Origin: an uncultured Oscillospiraceae bacterium
GTDB taxonomy: Bacteria; Bacillota; Clostridia; Oscillospirales; Oscillospiraceae
Direction of reading: 5' to 3'
DNA: 39,565 bases
Assembly (NCBI GenBank): GCA_910588365.1
Contig: CAJUQS010000151.1
Location: 1-39,565 of the forward strand
The notes below the pieces were generated by a model. That model made no database searches, had not been told where the DNA came from, and saw only the letters and a list, made by a program, of their open reading frames with translations. Shown piece after piece: positions 22,564 through 31,018 of this stretch (position 1 is its first letter; each line of letters starts with the position of its first letter). A program made the position numbers and the translations under genes.

Positions 22564-24456
22564 CTAGCTCAGCTCCGCCTGACCGGTGTAGAGCTGGTAG
22601 TACTTGCCGCCCTGGGAGAGCAGATCGTCGTGGTCGCCCCGCTCGATGATCTCCCCCTGTTCCAGGACCATGATGGCCTTGGCGTTGCGGACGGTGGACA
22701 GGCGGTGGGCGATGACGAACACGGTCCGGTCCGCCATGAGCTGGTCCATGCCCCGCTCGATGAGCTTCTCGGTCCGGGTGTCGATGGAGCTGGTGGCCTC
22801 GTCCAGAATCAGCACCGGCGGGTCCGCCACGGCGGCCCGGGCAATGGCCAGCAGCTGCCGCTCCCCCTGGCTGAGGCTGCCGCCGTCATCGGTGATCCAG
22901 GTGTCGTAGCCATCGGGCAGGTGGCGGATGAAGGTGTCCGCGTTGGCCAGCCGCGCCGCGGAGCGCACCTCCTCGTCCGTGGCGTCCAGCTTGCCGTAGC
23001 GGATGTTGTCGGCGATGGTGCCGGTAAACAGGTGGGTGTCCTGGAGGACGATGCCCAGGGAGCGGCGCAGGCTCTCCTTGCTGATCTCCCGCACGTCAAT
23101 GCCGTCGTAGGTGATAAGGCCGCTGTCAATCTCGTAAAACCGGTTGATAAGGTTGGTGATCGTCGTCTTGCCCGCGCCGGTGGAGCCCACAAAGGCGATC
23201 TTCTGGCCGGGCTTCGCGTAGAGGGAGATACCGTGGAGGATGGCCTTCCCCGGCACATAGCCGAACTGGACGTCCTGGAAGCGCACGTCGCCCCGCAGGG
23301 GTACCAGACTCCCGTCCGGCTTCTTCCAGGCCCAGCCGTCGCTGCGGCCCGCCGCCTCGGTGATGGACCCGTCGGCGGCCCGGCTGGTGTGGACCAGGGT
23401 CACCTTGCCTTCGTCCACCTCCGGCGTGGTCTCCATGACCTCGAACACCCGCTCCGCGCCGGCGATGGCGGCCAGGAGGTTGTTCACCTGCTGGCTCATC
23501 TGGCCGATGGGCTGGCTGACCTGCCGGGTGTACTGGAGGTAGACCAGCAGCGCCCCCAGATCCAGTCCGATGGCGATGGACAGCAGTGCGCCCATGCAGC
23601 AGGTGAGGGCGTAGTTGATGTGGCTGATGTTTCCCATGGCGGGCATCATGGCGCCGGCGAAGGACTGGGCGTTGGTGGCGCTCTGGCGGTACGCCTCGTT
23701 GCGCTGTGCGAAGCCCTCCTTGGCCGCCTGCTCGTGGTTGAACACCTTGATGACCTTCTGCCCCTCCACCATCTCCTCAATATAGCCGTTGATGATGCCC
23801 AGATCCCGCTGCTGGGCCATGAAGTACCGGCGGGAGCGCTTGCCCACGGTCATGATCACCAGGAGCATCAGCCCCAGGGAGAACACCGTTACCAGAAACA
23901 GCAGGGGGCTGAGATAGAGCATCACCGCCACCACGCCTACGAAGGTCAGTACGCCGGAGCAGAGGGAGACCAGGCCGTTGTTGAGAATCTCGGTGATGGT
24001 CTCGATGTCGTTGGTGTAGCGGCTCATGAGCTCGCCGTGGGTATGGGTGTCAAAGTAGCTCAGCGGAAGTCCCTGCATCCTGGCAAACAGGTCCTGCCGG
24101 ATGGCGTGGGTCGTCTTTTGGGACACATGGACCATGATCCGGGAGTAGGTGTAGCTGAAAAGCGCCGCGCAGAGATAGACGCAGGCCATCAGCACCAGCA
24201 TCCGGGCCAGCCTGGCGTAGTCCCCCGGGACGATGCACTCATCGATCAGCGGCCGGAGCAGGTAGGACCCGCCCACGCTGCACACGGTGTTGAGCACCAG
24301 GCACACCGCCACCACCGCCAGCAGCCACCTGGATTTGCCCACGTAGCCCAGCAGCGTACCGACGGTCTTGCCCATATTCTTCGGCTTCTGATAGCCGCCG
24401 CGGGGCGACCCGTGGCCCCCGGGGCCGTGGGGCCCCCTCCGTCTTGTCTCAGCCAT
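22564..24456 (-). CDS. ABC exporter half-transporter, consensus-catalytic partner
   Basis: A 630-residue type IV (LmrA/BmrD-like) exporter half. It has a Gly/Arg-rich N-terminal tail, six membrane helices (about 35-330) and a C-terminal ATPase. Walker A is GSTGAGKTT, Walker B with catalytic Glu is LILDEATSSID, and the switch His is in VIAHRLSTV. The signature is the variant LSQGE. The partner gene upstream carries the complementary degenerate residues, as in heterodimeric exporters such as BmrC/BmrD and TM287/288. GGAGGGGG precedes the ATG, which overlaps the partner's stop by 8 bp. Probably exports drugs or lipids. Confidence 0.93.
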   Translation of the reverse strand: MAETRRRGPHGPGGHGSPRGGYQKPKNMGKTVGTLLGYVGKSRWLLAVVAVCLVLNTVCSVGGSYLLRPLIDECIVPGDYARLARMLVLMACVYLCAALFSYTYSRIMVHVSQKTTHAIRQDLFARMQGLPLSYFDTHTHGELMSRYTNDIETITEILNNGLVSLCSGVLTFVGVVAVMLYLSPLLFLVTVFSLGLMLLVIMTVGKRSRRYFMAQQRDLGIINGYIEEMVEGQKVIKVFNHEQAAKEGFAQRNEAYRQSATNAQSFAGAMMPAMGNISHINYALTCCMGALLSIAIGLDLGALLVYLQYTRQVSQPIGQMSQQVNNLLAAIAGAERVFEVMETTPEVDEGKVTLVHTSRAADGSITEAAGRSDGWAWKKPDGSLVPLRGDVRFQDVQFGYVPGKAILHGISLYAKPGQKIAFVGSTGAGKTTITNLINRFYEIDSGLITYDGIDVREISKESLRRSLGIVLQDTHLFTGTIADNIRYGKLDATDEEVRSAARLANADTFIRHLPDGYDTWITDDGGSLSQGERQLLAIARAAVADPPVLILDEATSSIDTRTEKLIERGMDQLMADRTVFVIAHRLSTVRNAKAIMVLEQGEIIERGDHDDLLSQGGKYYQLYTGQAELS

Positions 24457-26182
24457 TGATATCCGCCCCCTCCTGCTGGGACTGGTACACGTCCCGGTAA
24501 ATTTCGCTGTTCCTCATCAGATCCCCGTGGGTGCCCATGTCCGCAATTCTGCCGTCGTCCATGACCACGATCAGATCCGCGTCCATGACGGAGATAATCC
24601 GCTGGGCGATGATGATCTTGGTGGTGTCCGGCAGCTGGGCGCGGAAGGCGGCGCGGATCTTCGCGTCCGTGGCGGTGTCCACCGCGCTGGTGCTGTCGTC
24701 CAGAATGAGCACCCTGGGCTTCCTCAGGATGGCCCGGGCGATGCACAGCCGCTGCTTCTGCCCGCCGGAGACGTTGACGCCCCCCTGGCCCAGGTCGGTG
24801 TCCAGTCCCTCGGGCATACGCTGGATGAACTCCCAGGCGCAGGCGGCCTCACAGGCGGCCTGGATCTCCGCGTCCGAGGCGTTGGCGTCACCCCACAGCA
24901 GGTTCTCCCGGATGGTGCCGGAGAACAGGGTATTCTTCTGCAGCACCATGGACACCGCGCTGCGCAGCTGCTCCATGGTGTAGTCCTTCACCGGCCGGCC
25001 CCCCACCCGGACCGTGCCCTCCTGGGCCTCGTAGAGCCGGGGGATGAGCTGCACCAGGGTGGACTTGGCCGAGCCGGTGCCGCCGATGACGCCCACCGTC
25101 ATGCCGCTTTTGATGTGGAGGTCGATGTCCTGGAGGTTCCAGGCCCCGCTCCCCTCGTTGTACTTAAACGATACATGGTCAAAGTCCACGGACCCGTCGG
25201 ACACGACGCACCGGCTGCCGTGTGCGTCCGCGATGTCCGGGACCTCGTCCAGCACCTCGATGATGCGCTTGCCGCAGGCCACGGACCGGGTGAGCATCAT
25301 CATGATCATGGACACCATCATCAGGCTCATGAGCACCTGGGTAATGTAGGTGAAAAAGGTGCTCAGCAGCGCCACGTCCAGCTCCCCGGCCTGCACCAGG
25401 GGGGCGCCGTACCACATGACGGCGATGATGGTGCCATAGGTGATGAGCATCATGATGGGCATGTTCATCACTACGAACCCGAACGCCCTCTCCGCGGTGC
25501 CCCGCAGGGCGTCATTGCGCTTTTTGAACTTCTCCTCCTCGTAGTCCTCCCGGACAAAGGATTTCACCACCCGGATGGCGGAGAGGTTCTCCTGGACCAC
25601 CAGGTTGACCCCGTCGGTGCGCTCCTGGAAGGTGCTGAACATGGGGCTCACATGGCGGATGATCAGCGCGATCAGCACCAGCAGCAGCGGCAGCGCCACA
25701 AGGAACACCCGGGAGAGCTTCAGGCTGATGGAGACGGCCAGCACCAGGGCGCTCACCAGCATCACCGGCGCCCGGACCAGCAGGCGCATCCCCATCATCA
25801 GCGTCATCTGCATCATGTTGCAGTCGTTGGTCAGGCGGGTGACCAGGGAGGCGGTGGAAAACTTCTCGATGTTGCGGAAGGAGAACTCCTGGACATGGTC
25901 GTACTGGGCCCGGCGCAGGTTGGCGCCAAAGCCCTGGCCCGCCCGGGAGGACAGAAATGCCGCCCCGATGCCCAGGCTCATGGACAGCAGGGCCATTGCC
26001 ACCATCAGCAGGCCCCTGGTGAGAATGTAGTTCACATCGCCGGCGGGAATTCCGGTGCCGACGATGTCCGCCATCACCAGGGGCAGCAGCAGCTCGAATA
26101 CCGCCTCGCTGGCTGAGCAGAGCACGCCGAGGAGGATCCATTTGCGGTACCCCGCGGTATATGGCCAGAGTTTTTTGATCAT
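24449..26182 (-). CDS. ABC exporter half-transporter, degenerate-site partner
   Basis: A 577-residue half exporter with six membrane helices and an ATPase domain. Its own Walker A reads GGTGSAKST (second Gly of GxGKS replaced by Ala). The catalytic Glu after Walker B is Asp (LILDDSTSAVD), and the switch His is Gln (IIAQRIISV), while its signature VSGGQ is normal. These changes mark the non-hydrolysing site of a heterodimeric exporter. The ATG overlaps the marR stop (ATGA), and the stop overlaps the partner gene. The MarR-ABC-ABC order suggests inducible multidrug export. Confidence 0.93.
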   Translation of the reverse strand: MIKKLWPYTAGYRKWILLGVLCSASEAVFELLLPLVMADIVGTGIPAGDVNYILTRGLLMVAMALLSMSLGIGAAFLSSRAGQGFGANLRRAQYDHVQEFSFRNIEKFSTASLVTRLTNDCNMMQMTLMMGMRLLVRAPVMLVSALVLAVSISLKLSRVFLVALPLLLVLIALIIRHVSPMFSTFQERTDGVNLVVQENLSAIRVVKSFVREDYEEEKFKKRNDALRGTAERAFGFVVMNMPIMMLITYGTIIAVMWYGAPLVQAGELDVALLSTFFTYITQVLMSLMMVSMIMMMLTRSVACGKRIIEVLDEVPDIADAHGSRCVVSDGSVDFDHVSFKYNEGSGAWNLQDIDLHIKSGMTVGVIGGTGSAKSTLVQLIPRLYEAQEGTVRVGGRPVKDYTMEQLRSAVSMVLQKNTLFSGTIRENLLWGDANASDAEIQAACEAACAWEFIQRMPEGLDTDLGQGGVNVSGGQKQRLCIARAILRKPRVLILDDSTSAVDTATDAKIRAAFRAQLPDTTKIIIAQRIISVMDADLIVVMDDGRIADMGTHGDLMRNSEIYRDVYQSQQEGADING

Positions 26183-26625
26183 GGGTTGTTTACCTCGTTT
26201 TCCAAGTTTGCGATGATATGGGCCAGCAGCTTCTCCAGCTGCGCCCGCTCCTGGGCGGAGAGGCCCGCGGTTTGACGGCGCTCTGTCTCATCCAGAACCG
26301 TCCGGAACTCCCCCACCTTGCCCCGGCCCGCTTCTGTCAGGCTCACCAGGCGGACCCGGCCGTCCTGGGGACTGGGGCGGCGGGAGACATACCCCTTGGC
26401 CTCCAGCCGTTCCACGATGCCGTTGACTGTGGAGGGCTTCAGGCGCAGCTTCCGCTCAAGCTCCCGCTGGCTGGCCTCCTGCTCCCCGGCGGAAAGGTGC
26501 ATCAAGAGGAGGGTCTGCACCGGGGTTACGTCGTATCCCGCCCGGCGCAGCAGCTGGTCGTTGCACAGTTTTCCCAAGTGGCCGCAGTAGGCGATCATGC
26601 GGCCAAGGCCCGGCGGCTCACACAC
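26179..26625 (-). CDS. MarR-family transcriptional regulator
   Basis: A 148-residue winged-helix regulator. The recognition region (SQRELERKLRLKPSTVNGIVERLEAKGYVSRRPSPQDGR..) has the MarR helix-turn-helix and the DxRxR wing (DGRVRLVSLTEAG). The start is GTG at 26625, with AAAGGAG 7 nt upstream. Leading gene of the exporter operon. The promoter has a TTAGC-N2-GCTAA palindrome beside the -10, so autorepression and control of the exporter are likely. Confidence 0.92.
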   Translation of the reverse strand: MCEPPGLGRMIAYCGHLGKLCNDQLLRRAGYDVTPVQTLLLMHLSAGEQEASQRELERKLRLKPSTVNGIVERLEAKGYVSRRPSPQDGRVRLVSLTEAGRGKVGEFRTVLDETERRQTAGLSAQERAQLEKLLAHIIANLENEVNNP

Positions 26626-26652
26626 GGTCTGTCTCCTTTCTTCTGCAAAAAT

Positions 26653-26692
26653 TTAGCACGCTAACTATAACCTGTATTTTTCAAATAGTCAA
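26653..26692 (-). promoter_or_regulatory. marR-ABC operon promoter with MarR-type operator
   Basis: Minus strand: TTGACT (26687-26692), 17 bp, TATAGT (26664-26669). The 12-bp palindrome TTAGCACGCTAA at 26653-26664 abuts the -10 on its downstream side. Confidence 0.75.
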
Positions 26693-26755
26693 TACCGGTT
26701 TTTGAATGGTTTTTGAACCTCCTGTGAACATTTCGTGAATTGTCCCTCAAAGCGG

Positions 26756-26874
26756 TTGACTTTTTATTTCACCTATATTATGATGGCGTTGTTCAGAAAT
26801 GAATTCTCTCTTTTCTCCCTCTCTCTTTTCCTATCTACAGGAAAGCCGGGGCCCAGACGGGTCCCGGCTTTCCT
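26756..26874 (+). ncRNA. Possible small RNA: orphan promoter plus hairpin
   Basis: Plus-strand TTGACT (26756-26761), 17 bp, TATGAT (26779-26784) would start RNA near 26791. The transcript is strikingly CU-rich (TCTCTCTTTTCTCCCTCTC) and reaches a 12-bp hairpin AGGAAAGCCGGG / CCCGGCTTTCCT (26839-26874). No coding frame with a start site follows in this direction. The hairpin lacks a clear T run, so the 3' end is uncertain. Confidence 0.4.
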
Positions 26875-26919
26875 GCGCGTGTCAGAAAAGATGCGCAGCA
26901 CCTGAATCGAGGAATCGTA

Positions 26920-27366
26920 TCAGGCGTCCTCCACATCGTAGAGTGCGTTGAGCAGGGTCCAGCCCTGGGGGTAGGGGCGCATGAGGTTCCAGTAGCCCGC
27001 GCCGTGGAGGCCGTACTCCTGGATGAGGCGGAGCTTGGCGGACATGCTGCGGGCGTCCTCGAACCAGACCACGTGGGCCCTGCCGTCCCGGGTATAGTTG
27101 AACCAGGGGCTCTGGGCTGTCTCGTCATACGCGATTGCCGCCCGGTACGCAACCGCCATCTCCACCGCGTACTGGTTGGAGATCGAGCGGGCCTTTGTCT
27201 CCCCCTGGCGGAAGGGCAGCGGCCAGTCGTAGCCATAGTTGGGGATGCCCAGGTAGATCTTCTCCGGCGGGATCTCCGTCACCGCGTAGTCCAGCACCCT
27301 GCGCACGTTGGGCAGCGGCGCCACAGCCATGGGCGGGCCGTAGGTGTAGCCCCACTCATATGGATG
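26920..27366 (-). pseudogene. 3' remnant of a GH18 spore peptidoglycan hydrolase (YaaH/SleL-like)
   Basis: Only the C-terminal roughly 150 residues are present: YEWGYTYGPPMAVAPL, then IYLGIPNYGYDWPLPF, WFEDARSMSAKL and YGLHGAGYWNL, all typical of the GH18 domain of cortex-lytic enzymes. The catalytic DxxDxDxE strand and any LysM repeats, which should precede it, are absent. Homology stops just before YEWG near 27366, and upstream DNA encodes unrelated sequence. No ribosome binding site or signal peptide is visible. A 5' deletion or recombination event is the simplest explanation. Confidence 0.8.
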
Positions 27367-27420
27367 GCATATATCAGCACACACGCCAAGGCCCCTGCAG
27401 CACAACGGATGTGCGGGGTG

Positions 27421-27434
27421 ACGGCACGTGCCGT
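27421..27434. promoter_or_regulatory. Perfect 14-bp palindrome beside a TTGACA box
   Basis: ACGGCACGTGCCGT, extended on the minus strand to TGACACGGCACGTGCCGTCA with one imperfection and overlapping TTGACA. It faces the GH18 remnant and may be a leftover operator/promoter. No -10 box is clear. Confidence 0.35.
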
Positions 27435-27461
27435 GTCAATACATTTGAAGAACCCTATAAA

Positions 27462-27497
27462 AATACGGACCTGACACACGCGTGTCAGGTCCGTATT
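27462..27497 (-). terminator. Terminator of the TPM-domain gene
   Basis: Perfect 16-bp stem AATACGGACCTGACAC / GTGTCAGGTCCGTATT with a 4-nt loop, followed on the minus strand by a T run. Confidence 0.92.
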
Positions 27498-27519
27498 CCT
27501 ATCATCGCAGGCTGCGGGC

Positions 27520-28584
27520 CTACCGCCGCCCGCCAAAACCGCCCCCGCGGCCTCCGCCGCCAAAGGAGCCGCCCCGGCTTCCGCCGAAACCGCCGCCCCG
27601 GGAACCACCGCCGAAGCTGCCCCCGCCGAACCCTCCTCCGCGGGAGCCTCCACCGAAGGATCCGCCGCCGAAGGAGCCGGGCCGTCCGCCGCCAAAACTG
27701 CCGCTGCGGGGCGGGCGTGTGCCCCCGCCCATGGGCGGCCTGGGCGGACGGGGGCCTCCCCCCATCGGTGGGCGCGGAGGTCTGGGTCCGCCGCCAAAAC
27801 CGCCGGGCCCCCTGGGGGGAGACGGCGGCGCGTGCCTGCGGCGGAACCACCGGCTGCCGGGCCGGTGCCACCACAGGATGGGGCGGTAGACCACGGGCGG
27901 CACAGGCATGGTGCCGTACCGGCCGTACCACCCGCTGTAGCGGATGCCGTCAATGACGTTGAACAGCACGATCAGGAAGATAATCAGCACGACAACGGGG
28001 ACCACGGCGGCAATGATGCCCAGCACCCCGCCGCCGGAGAAGAACGGGTCCATCTGGTAGGCCGGCGATATCACCAGATGAAGCTGGCTCAACAGGTTCG
28101 CCACGCCGCCGTCGTAGTCCCCTCCGTCCACGTACTCGGACAGGCAGGCGTCCACAAAGCTGGCGGACTGGGCGGCAACGCGGTCAAACATCCTGCCGCT
28201 GGCTACCAGCCGGTAGTCCCTGGCCCCGGCGTCCAGCAGCAGGATGGCGTCGTCCTCCCCCAGCTGGAGCCGCTCCGCCCAGTCCCAGGCCGCGTCCTCC
28301 ACGTCAGCGGTGTTCCGCTGGGTCACCACCGCCAGGATGCAGTGGAGCTGTTCGTCCCAGTTGGCGTCGTAAAGCAGGATGGCCTTCTCCGTGGCGCTGG
28401 AGAGAAGGTTGGCCTCATCCACCACGTAGTCCCTGAGATAGCCGGTGGAGAGGTTCTCATTCAAGGCCGCCCCGCCCTCGGGGATCTCAACTGCCGGCTT
28501 TTTCGACAAACCGTACAGTGAGGAGAGGGCGATGGCGGCAATCAAAACAATGACCGCGAACCCCCGGTTTTTCAATAATTTCAT
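27520..28584 (-). CDS. TPM-domain membrane protein with Gly/Arg-rich tail
   Basis: A 354-residue protein. The N-terminal membrane anchor or signal is residues 7-25. An extracytoplasmic TPM domain (about 45-180) carries YVVDEANLLSSATEKAIL, LGEDDAILLLDAGARDYRLVASG and related motifs. A second membrane helix follows at about 195-220, then a basic stretch and a roughly 110-residue low-complexity tail of FGGG/SRGGG/PPRPP repeats. TPM proteins are often described as phosphatase-like or membrane quality-control factors; function here is unknown. The ATG at 28584 has a GGGGGG-type site. It lies downstream of telA across a family B repeat, probably in one functional group. Confidence 0.85.
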   Translation of the reverse strand: MKLLKNRGFAVIVLIAAIALSSLYGLSKKPAVEIPEGGAALNENLSTGYLRDYVVDEANLLSSATEKAILLYDANWDEQLHCILAVVTQRNTADVEDAAWDWAERLQLGEDDAILLLDAGARDYRLVASGRMFDRVAAQSASFVDACLSEYVDGGDYDGGVANLLSQLHLVISPAYQMDPFFSGGGVLGIIAAVVPVVVLIIFLIVLFNVIDGIRYSGWYGRYGTMPVPPVVYRPILWWHRPGSRWFRRRHAPPSPPRGPGGFGGGPRPPRPPMGGGPRPPRPPMGGGTRPPRSGSFGGGRPGSFGGGSFGGGSRGGGFGGGSFGGGSRGGGFGGSRGGSFGGGGRGGGFGGRR

Positions 28585-28598
28585 AGTGCCCCCCTTCC

Positions 28599-28760
28599 AA
28601 TCCTTTTTCGTACAAGAAAAAGGATTCAAAAAGAACTTTTGCGCGAAACTTCGTTTCGCTGTTGGCTTCGCCGGCGCATACAGGCGGAATATCACACAGC
28701 GAAGCCGTCAGCAAAGCGCAGCTTTGCGCAAAAGGTTCTCTTTTGATACGTCTCAAACAA
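28599..28760. repeat. Family B element between telA and the TPM gene
   Basis: Hairpin AATCCTTTTTC / GAAAAAGGATT at 28599-28626, then CAAAAAGAACTTTTGCGCGAAAC with a GCGAAAC...GTTTCGC stem. The far end is AGCGCAGCTTTGCGCAAAAGGTTCTCTTTTGATAC, with the end hairpin lost. It sits only 14 bp from the TPM start codon. Confidence 0.65.
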
Positions 28761-28763
28761 GCC

Positions 28764-29945
28764 CTAATTTCTCAGTTCCATCAGCTTCTGCTTCAACTCG
28801 CCCTCAATGCGGCCCAGCTCCACCTCGGCCTCCCGGCGCTTCTGGGCGCCGTCCCGCTGGATCTGGATGACCTCGTCCAGGGTGGAGATGAGCTGCTGGT
28901 TGGTGTGCTGAAGGGTCTCGATGTCGATGATGCTGCGCTCGGCCTCCTTGGCGGTGGCGATAGTGCCCATCTTCAGCATTTCGGCGTTCTTCTTCAGGAG
29001 CTCGTTGGTGGCGTTGGTGACGGCGGACTGGGCGGCGGTGGCCTTGCGGCTGTTCTCCATGCCCAGAGCCAGCACCATCTGGCTCTTCCACAGGGGGATG
29101 GTGTTGACCAGGGAGGACTGGATCTTCTCAACCATCAGCGTGTCGTTATTTTGCAGCATCCGGGTCTGGGGGCCCATCTGGATGGACACCATCCTCGTCA
29201 GCTCCAGATCGTGGAGCTTCTTCTCAAACCGGTTGCACATCTGCATCATGTCGTTATACGCCTGGGCGTCCTCCTGCTTGCCGCTGGCCTCCGCCGTCCT
29301 GCGCATCTCCTCCAGCTCGCCGGCCTGCACCGCCGCCAGCTTCTTCTTGCCGGCGATGATGTACATGGTCAGCTCCTTGTAGTACTTCAGGTTCAGCTCG
29401 TACATCTGGTCAAACATGGCGATGTCCTTCATGAGCACCACCTGATGCTGCTCCAGCTCCCGGGCAATCTTTTCCACGTTGGCCTCGGCCTTGCCGTACT
29501 GGGCCTTCATGGCCTCCATCCTGTTGCCCGCCTTCTTGAAAAAGCCGAACAGGCCCTTCTCCTCTTCCTCCTGGCCGAAGCTCTTGAGCTCCACCACCAG
29601 GCTGGACAGGGTGTCCCCCACCTGCCCCAGATCCTTGGTGCGCACGTTGGACAGGGCGCTTTCGGAGAAGGAGGCGACCCCCTTCTGGGCGGCCACGCCG
29701 TATTGCAGGATCATCTGGGAGTCGTTGAGGTCGATCTTCTTGGAGAAGTCGTCCACCACCTTCTTCTCCGCCTCGGTGAGCATACTGTCGTCGATCACCA
29801 CCGGCTTGGGCTTGGGCTTCTCCGGCTCCAGGGTGACCGCAGGGGCCTCCGGCTCACCGCCCAGGGTGAGGGTGGGCGTCTCCACCTTGGCCGCGTCGGC
29901 GTTCAGGGTCAGCTCGGGCATCATCATGCCGTCCAGATCAGTCAT
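28764..29945 (-). CDS. TelA/YaaN-family toxic anion resistance protein
   Basis: A 393-residue, soluble, largely helical coiled-coil protein of the TelA (KlaA) family. Recognisable are the acidic/proline N-terminal linker (about 25-50), GLFGFFKKAGNRMEAM near 130, and KSQMVLALGMENSRKATAAQSAVTNATNELLKKNAEML near 300. Homologues are linked to tellurite, bacteriocin and cell-envelope stress resistance, but the mechanism is unclear. GGAGG precedes the ATG, which lies inside the end of the small upstream gene. XpaC followed by TelA is the same pairing as xpaC-yaaN in Bacillus subtilis. Confidence 0.93.
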   Translation of the reverse strand: MTDLDGMMMPELTLNADAAKVETPTLTLGGEPEAPAVTLEPEKPKPKPVVIDDSMLTEAEKKVVDDFSKKIDLNDSQMILQYGVAAQKGVASFSESALSNVRTKDLGQVGDTLSSLVVELKSFGQEEEEKGLFGFFKKAGNRMEAMKAQYGKAEANVEKIARELEQHQVVLMKDIAMFDQMYELNLKYYKELTMYIIAGKKKLAAVQAGELEEMRRTAEASGKQEDAQAYNDMMQMCNRFEKKLHDLELTRMVSIQMGPQTRMLQNNDTLMVEKIQSSLVNTIPLWKSQMVLALGMENSRKATAAQSAVTNATNELLKKNAEMLKMGTIATAKEAERSIIDIETLQHTNQQLISTLDEVIQIQRDGAQKRREAEVELGRIEGELKQKLMELRN

Positions 29946-30165
29946 TGTCGTTTCCTCCGTTTATTTCCAGGGTTTTGGCGTCCCTCAGCGCTCTGCCGCC
30001 CGTCAGCGCGTCCAGCACCGACGACGCGAACCACAGCGTACTGGTGATATACAGGATCACCTTGTGCTGCTTCTCCTCCGCCTGTTTCGCCCGGCAGAAG
30101 CATGCGCCGGCCAGGAATCCCTCCAGAATGGAGAGTGCGTAGTGAAAAATGGCGTCTCCGATCAT
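29938..30165 (-). CDS. Small membrane protein between xpaC-like and telA-like genes
   Basis: A 75-residue protein with two likely membrane-spanning stretches (about 7-24 and 36-56) and an acidic tail. It has a short Cys-containing loop (GACFCRAKQAEEKQHK). GAGGAGGG lies 6 nt before the ATG at 30165. Its 3' end overlaps telA by 8 bp, so it is translated as part of the operon. No family recognised. Confidence 0.7.
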   Translation of the reverse strand: MIGDAIFHYALSILEGFLAGACFCRAKQAEEKQHKVILYITSTLWFASSVLDALTGGRALRDAKTLEINGGNDND

Positions 30166-30189
30166 CAAAAGCCCTCCTCGTTATAATAA

Positions 30190-30900
30190 TTAAAGCTCTA
30201 AGCGGATGTCCGTGCCGTCCGCGTTCTTGGTGCTCTCCGCCTCCATGCGCTCTCCGGCCAGCCCCTCCCGGGCCAGCATGGTCTCCAGCACGGAGATGTC
30301 CGTGGAGATATCCATGGCGTCCGCGCCGAACAGGCCGTCCAGCTGCCGCTCAAAGGCGGTGACGATGGTGCCCATGATGTTCTCCACCTTCTCCTTGGTG
30401 CCGGTGATATTCTCGCCGCTGACGCCGGTGGAGTCCATGCGGTCGTATGCGTTGAGGATCTTCAGGGCTGTGGGCAGGTAGTAGTCCATGAACTTGCGGA
30501 TCTGGGGCAGCTTGGCCGGATCCGCCTTCACCTGCTGGAAGATCTGCTGGCAGACGGCCTCCAGCCGGCGGATGTCGGCGGAGATCTTCTCATCGGCGAT
30601 GGCGTCGTCCAGCCGCTTCATCTCAGCCACGGCCTTTCTGCCGTCGTCAATCATTTTATCCAGCTCCGCATTGCCGGTGGGCTTCTCCTCCTCACTTGGG
30701 GGAGCGGGGGCGGCCTCCTCAATCACCTCGTCCCGGCACACCGCCCGCAGCAGCATGAATATTCCCGCAGAGAGCACCGCCGCAAAGGCGAAGTGGTTGA
30801 TTTTGTACAGATCGAACACCGCCGCGTAGATCACCCAGAGGGCGGCCGCGCCGTAGTAGGGCACAGTGGACTTACGGACTTTTTTCACAGTATTTGCCAT
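30190..30900 (-). CDS. XpaC-family (5-bromo-4-chloroindolyl phosphate hydrolysis) protein
   Basis: A 236-residue protein. Two membrane segments lie at about 14-30 and 36-52, then a Glu/Pro-rich linker and a helical domain with DKMIDDGRKAVAEMKRLDDAI and KFMDYYLPTALKILNAYDRM, the latter diagnostic of the XpaC family. Named for an indolyl-phosphate hydrolysis phenotype, but the real activity is not established. GAGGAGG precedes the ATG. First gene of the xpaC-small protein-telA group, a likely envelope-stress module. Confidence 0.9.
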   Translation of the reverse strand: MANTVKKVRKSTVPYYGAAALWVIYAAVFDLYKINHFAFAAVLSAGIFMLLRAVCRDEVIEEAAPAPPSEEEKPTGNAELDKMIDDGRKAVAEMKRLDDAIADEKISADIRRLEAVCQQIFQQVKADPAKLPQIRKFMDYYLPTALKILNAYDRMDSTGVSGENITGTKEKVENIMGTIVTAFERQLDGLFGADAMDISTDISVLETMLAREGLAGERMEAESTKNADGTDIRLEL

Positions 30901-30970
30901 ATCAAGCCTCCTCGCTACTGGTACAGATGCAGTATACCGCGAAATAGGCGGCAGGTCAAGGGAGACGGCA

Positions 30971-31018
30971 AAAAAAGAGCGGGGGACGGCCGGTTTCCCG
31001 CCGGCCGCCCCCTGCTCC
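30971..31018 (-). terminator. Terminator of the beta-galactosidase gene
   Basis: GC-rich stem GAGC-GGGGG-ACGGCCGG / CCGGCCG-CCCCC-GCTC with small bulges, followed on the minus strand by TTTTTTT. Confidence 0.85.

Noticed and set aside
22369..24459. Long plus-strand open frame opposite the ABC exporter genes
   Set aside because: It mirrors a clear ABC protein on the minus strand; its product is low-complexity (His/Val/Gly/Leu-rich) with no domain. GC-rich codons create such shadows.
27482..27889. Pro-rich plus-strand frame (PPPK/PPRE repeats)
   Set aside because: Complement of the Gly/Arg-rich tail of the TPM protein; no start site or other support.
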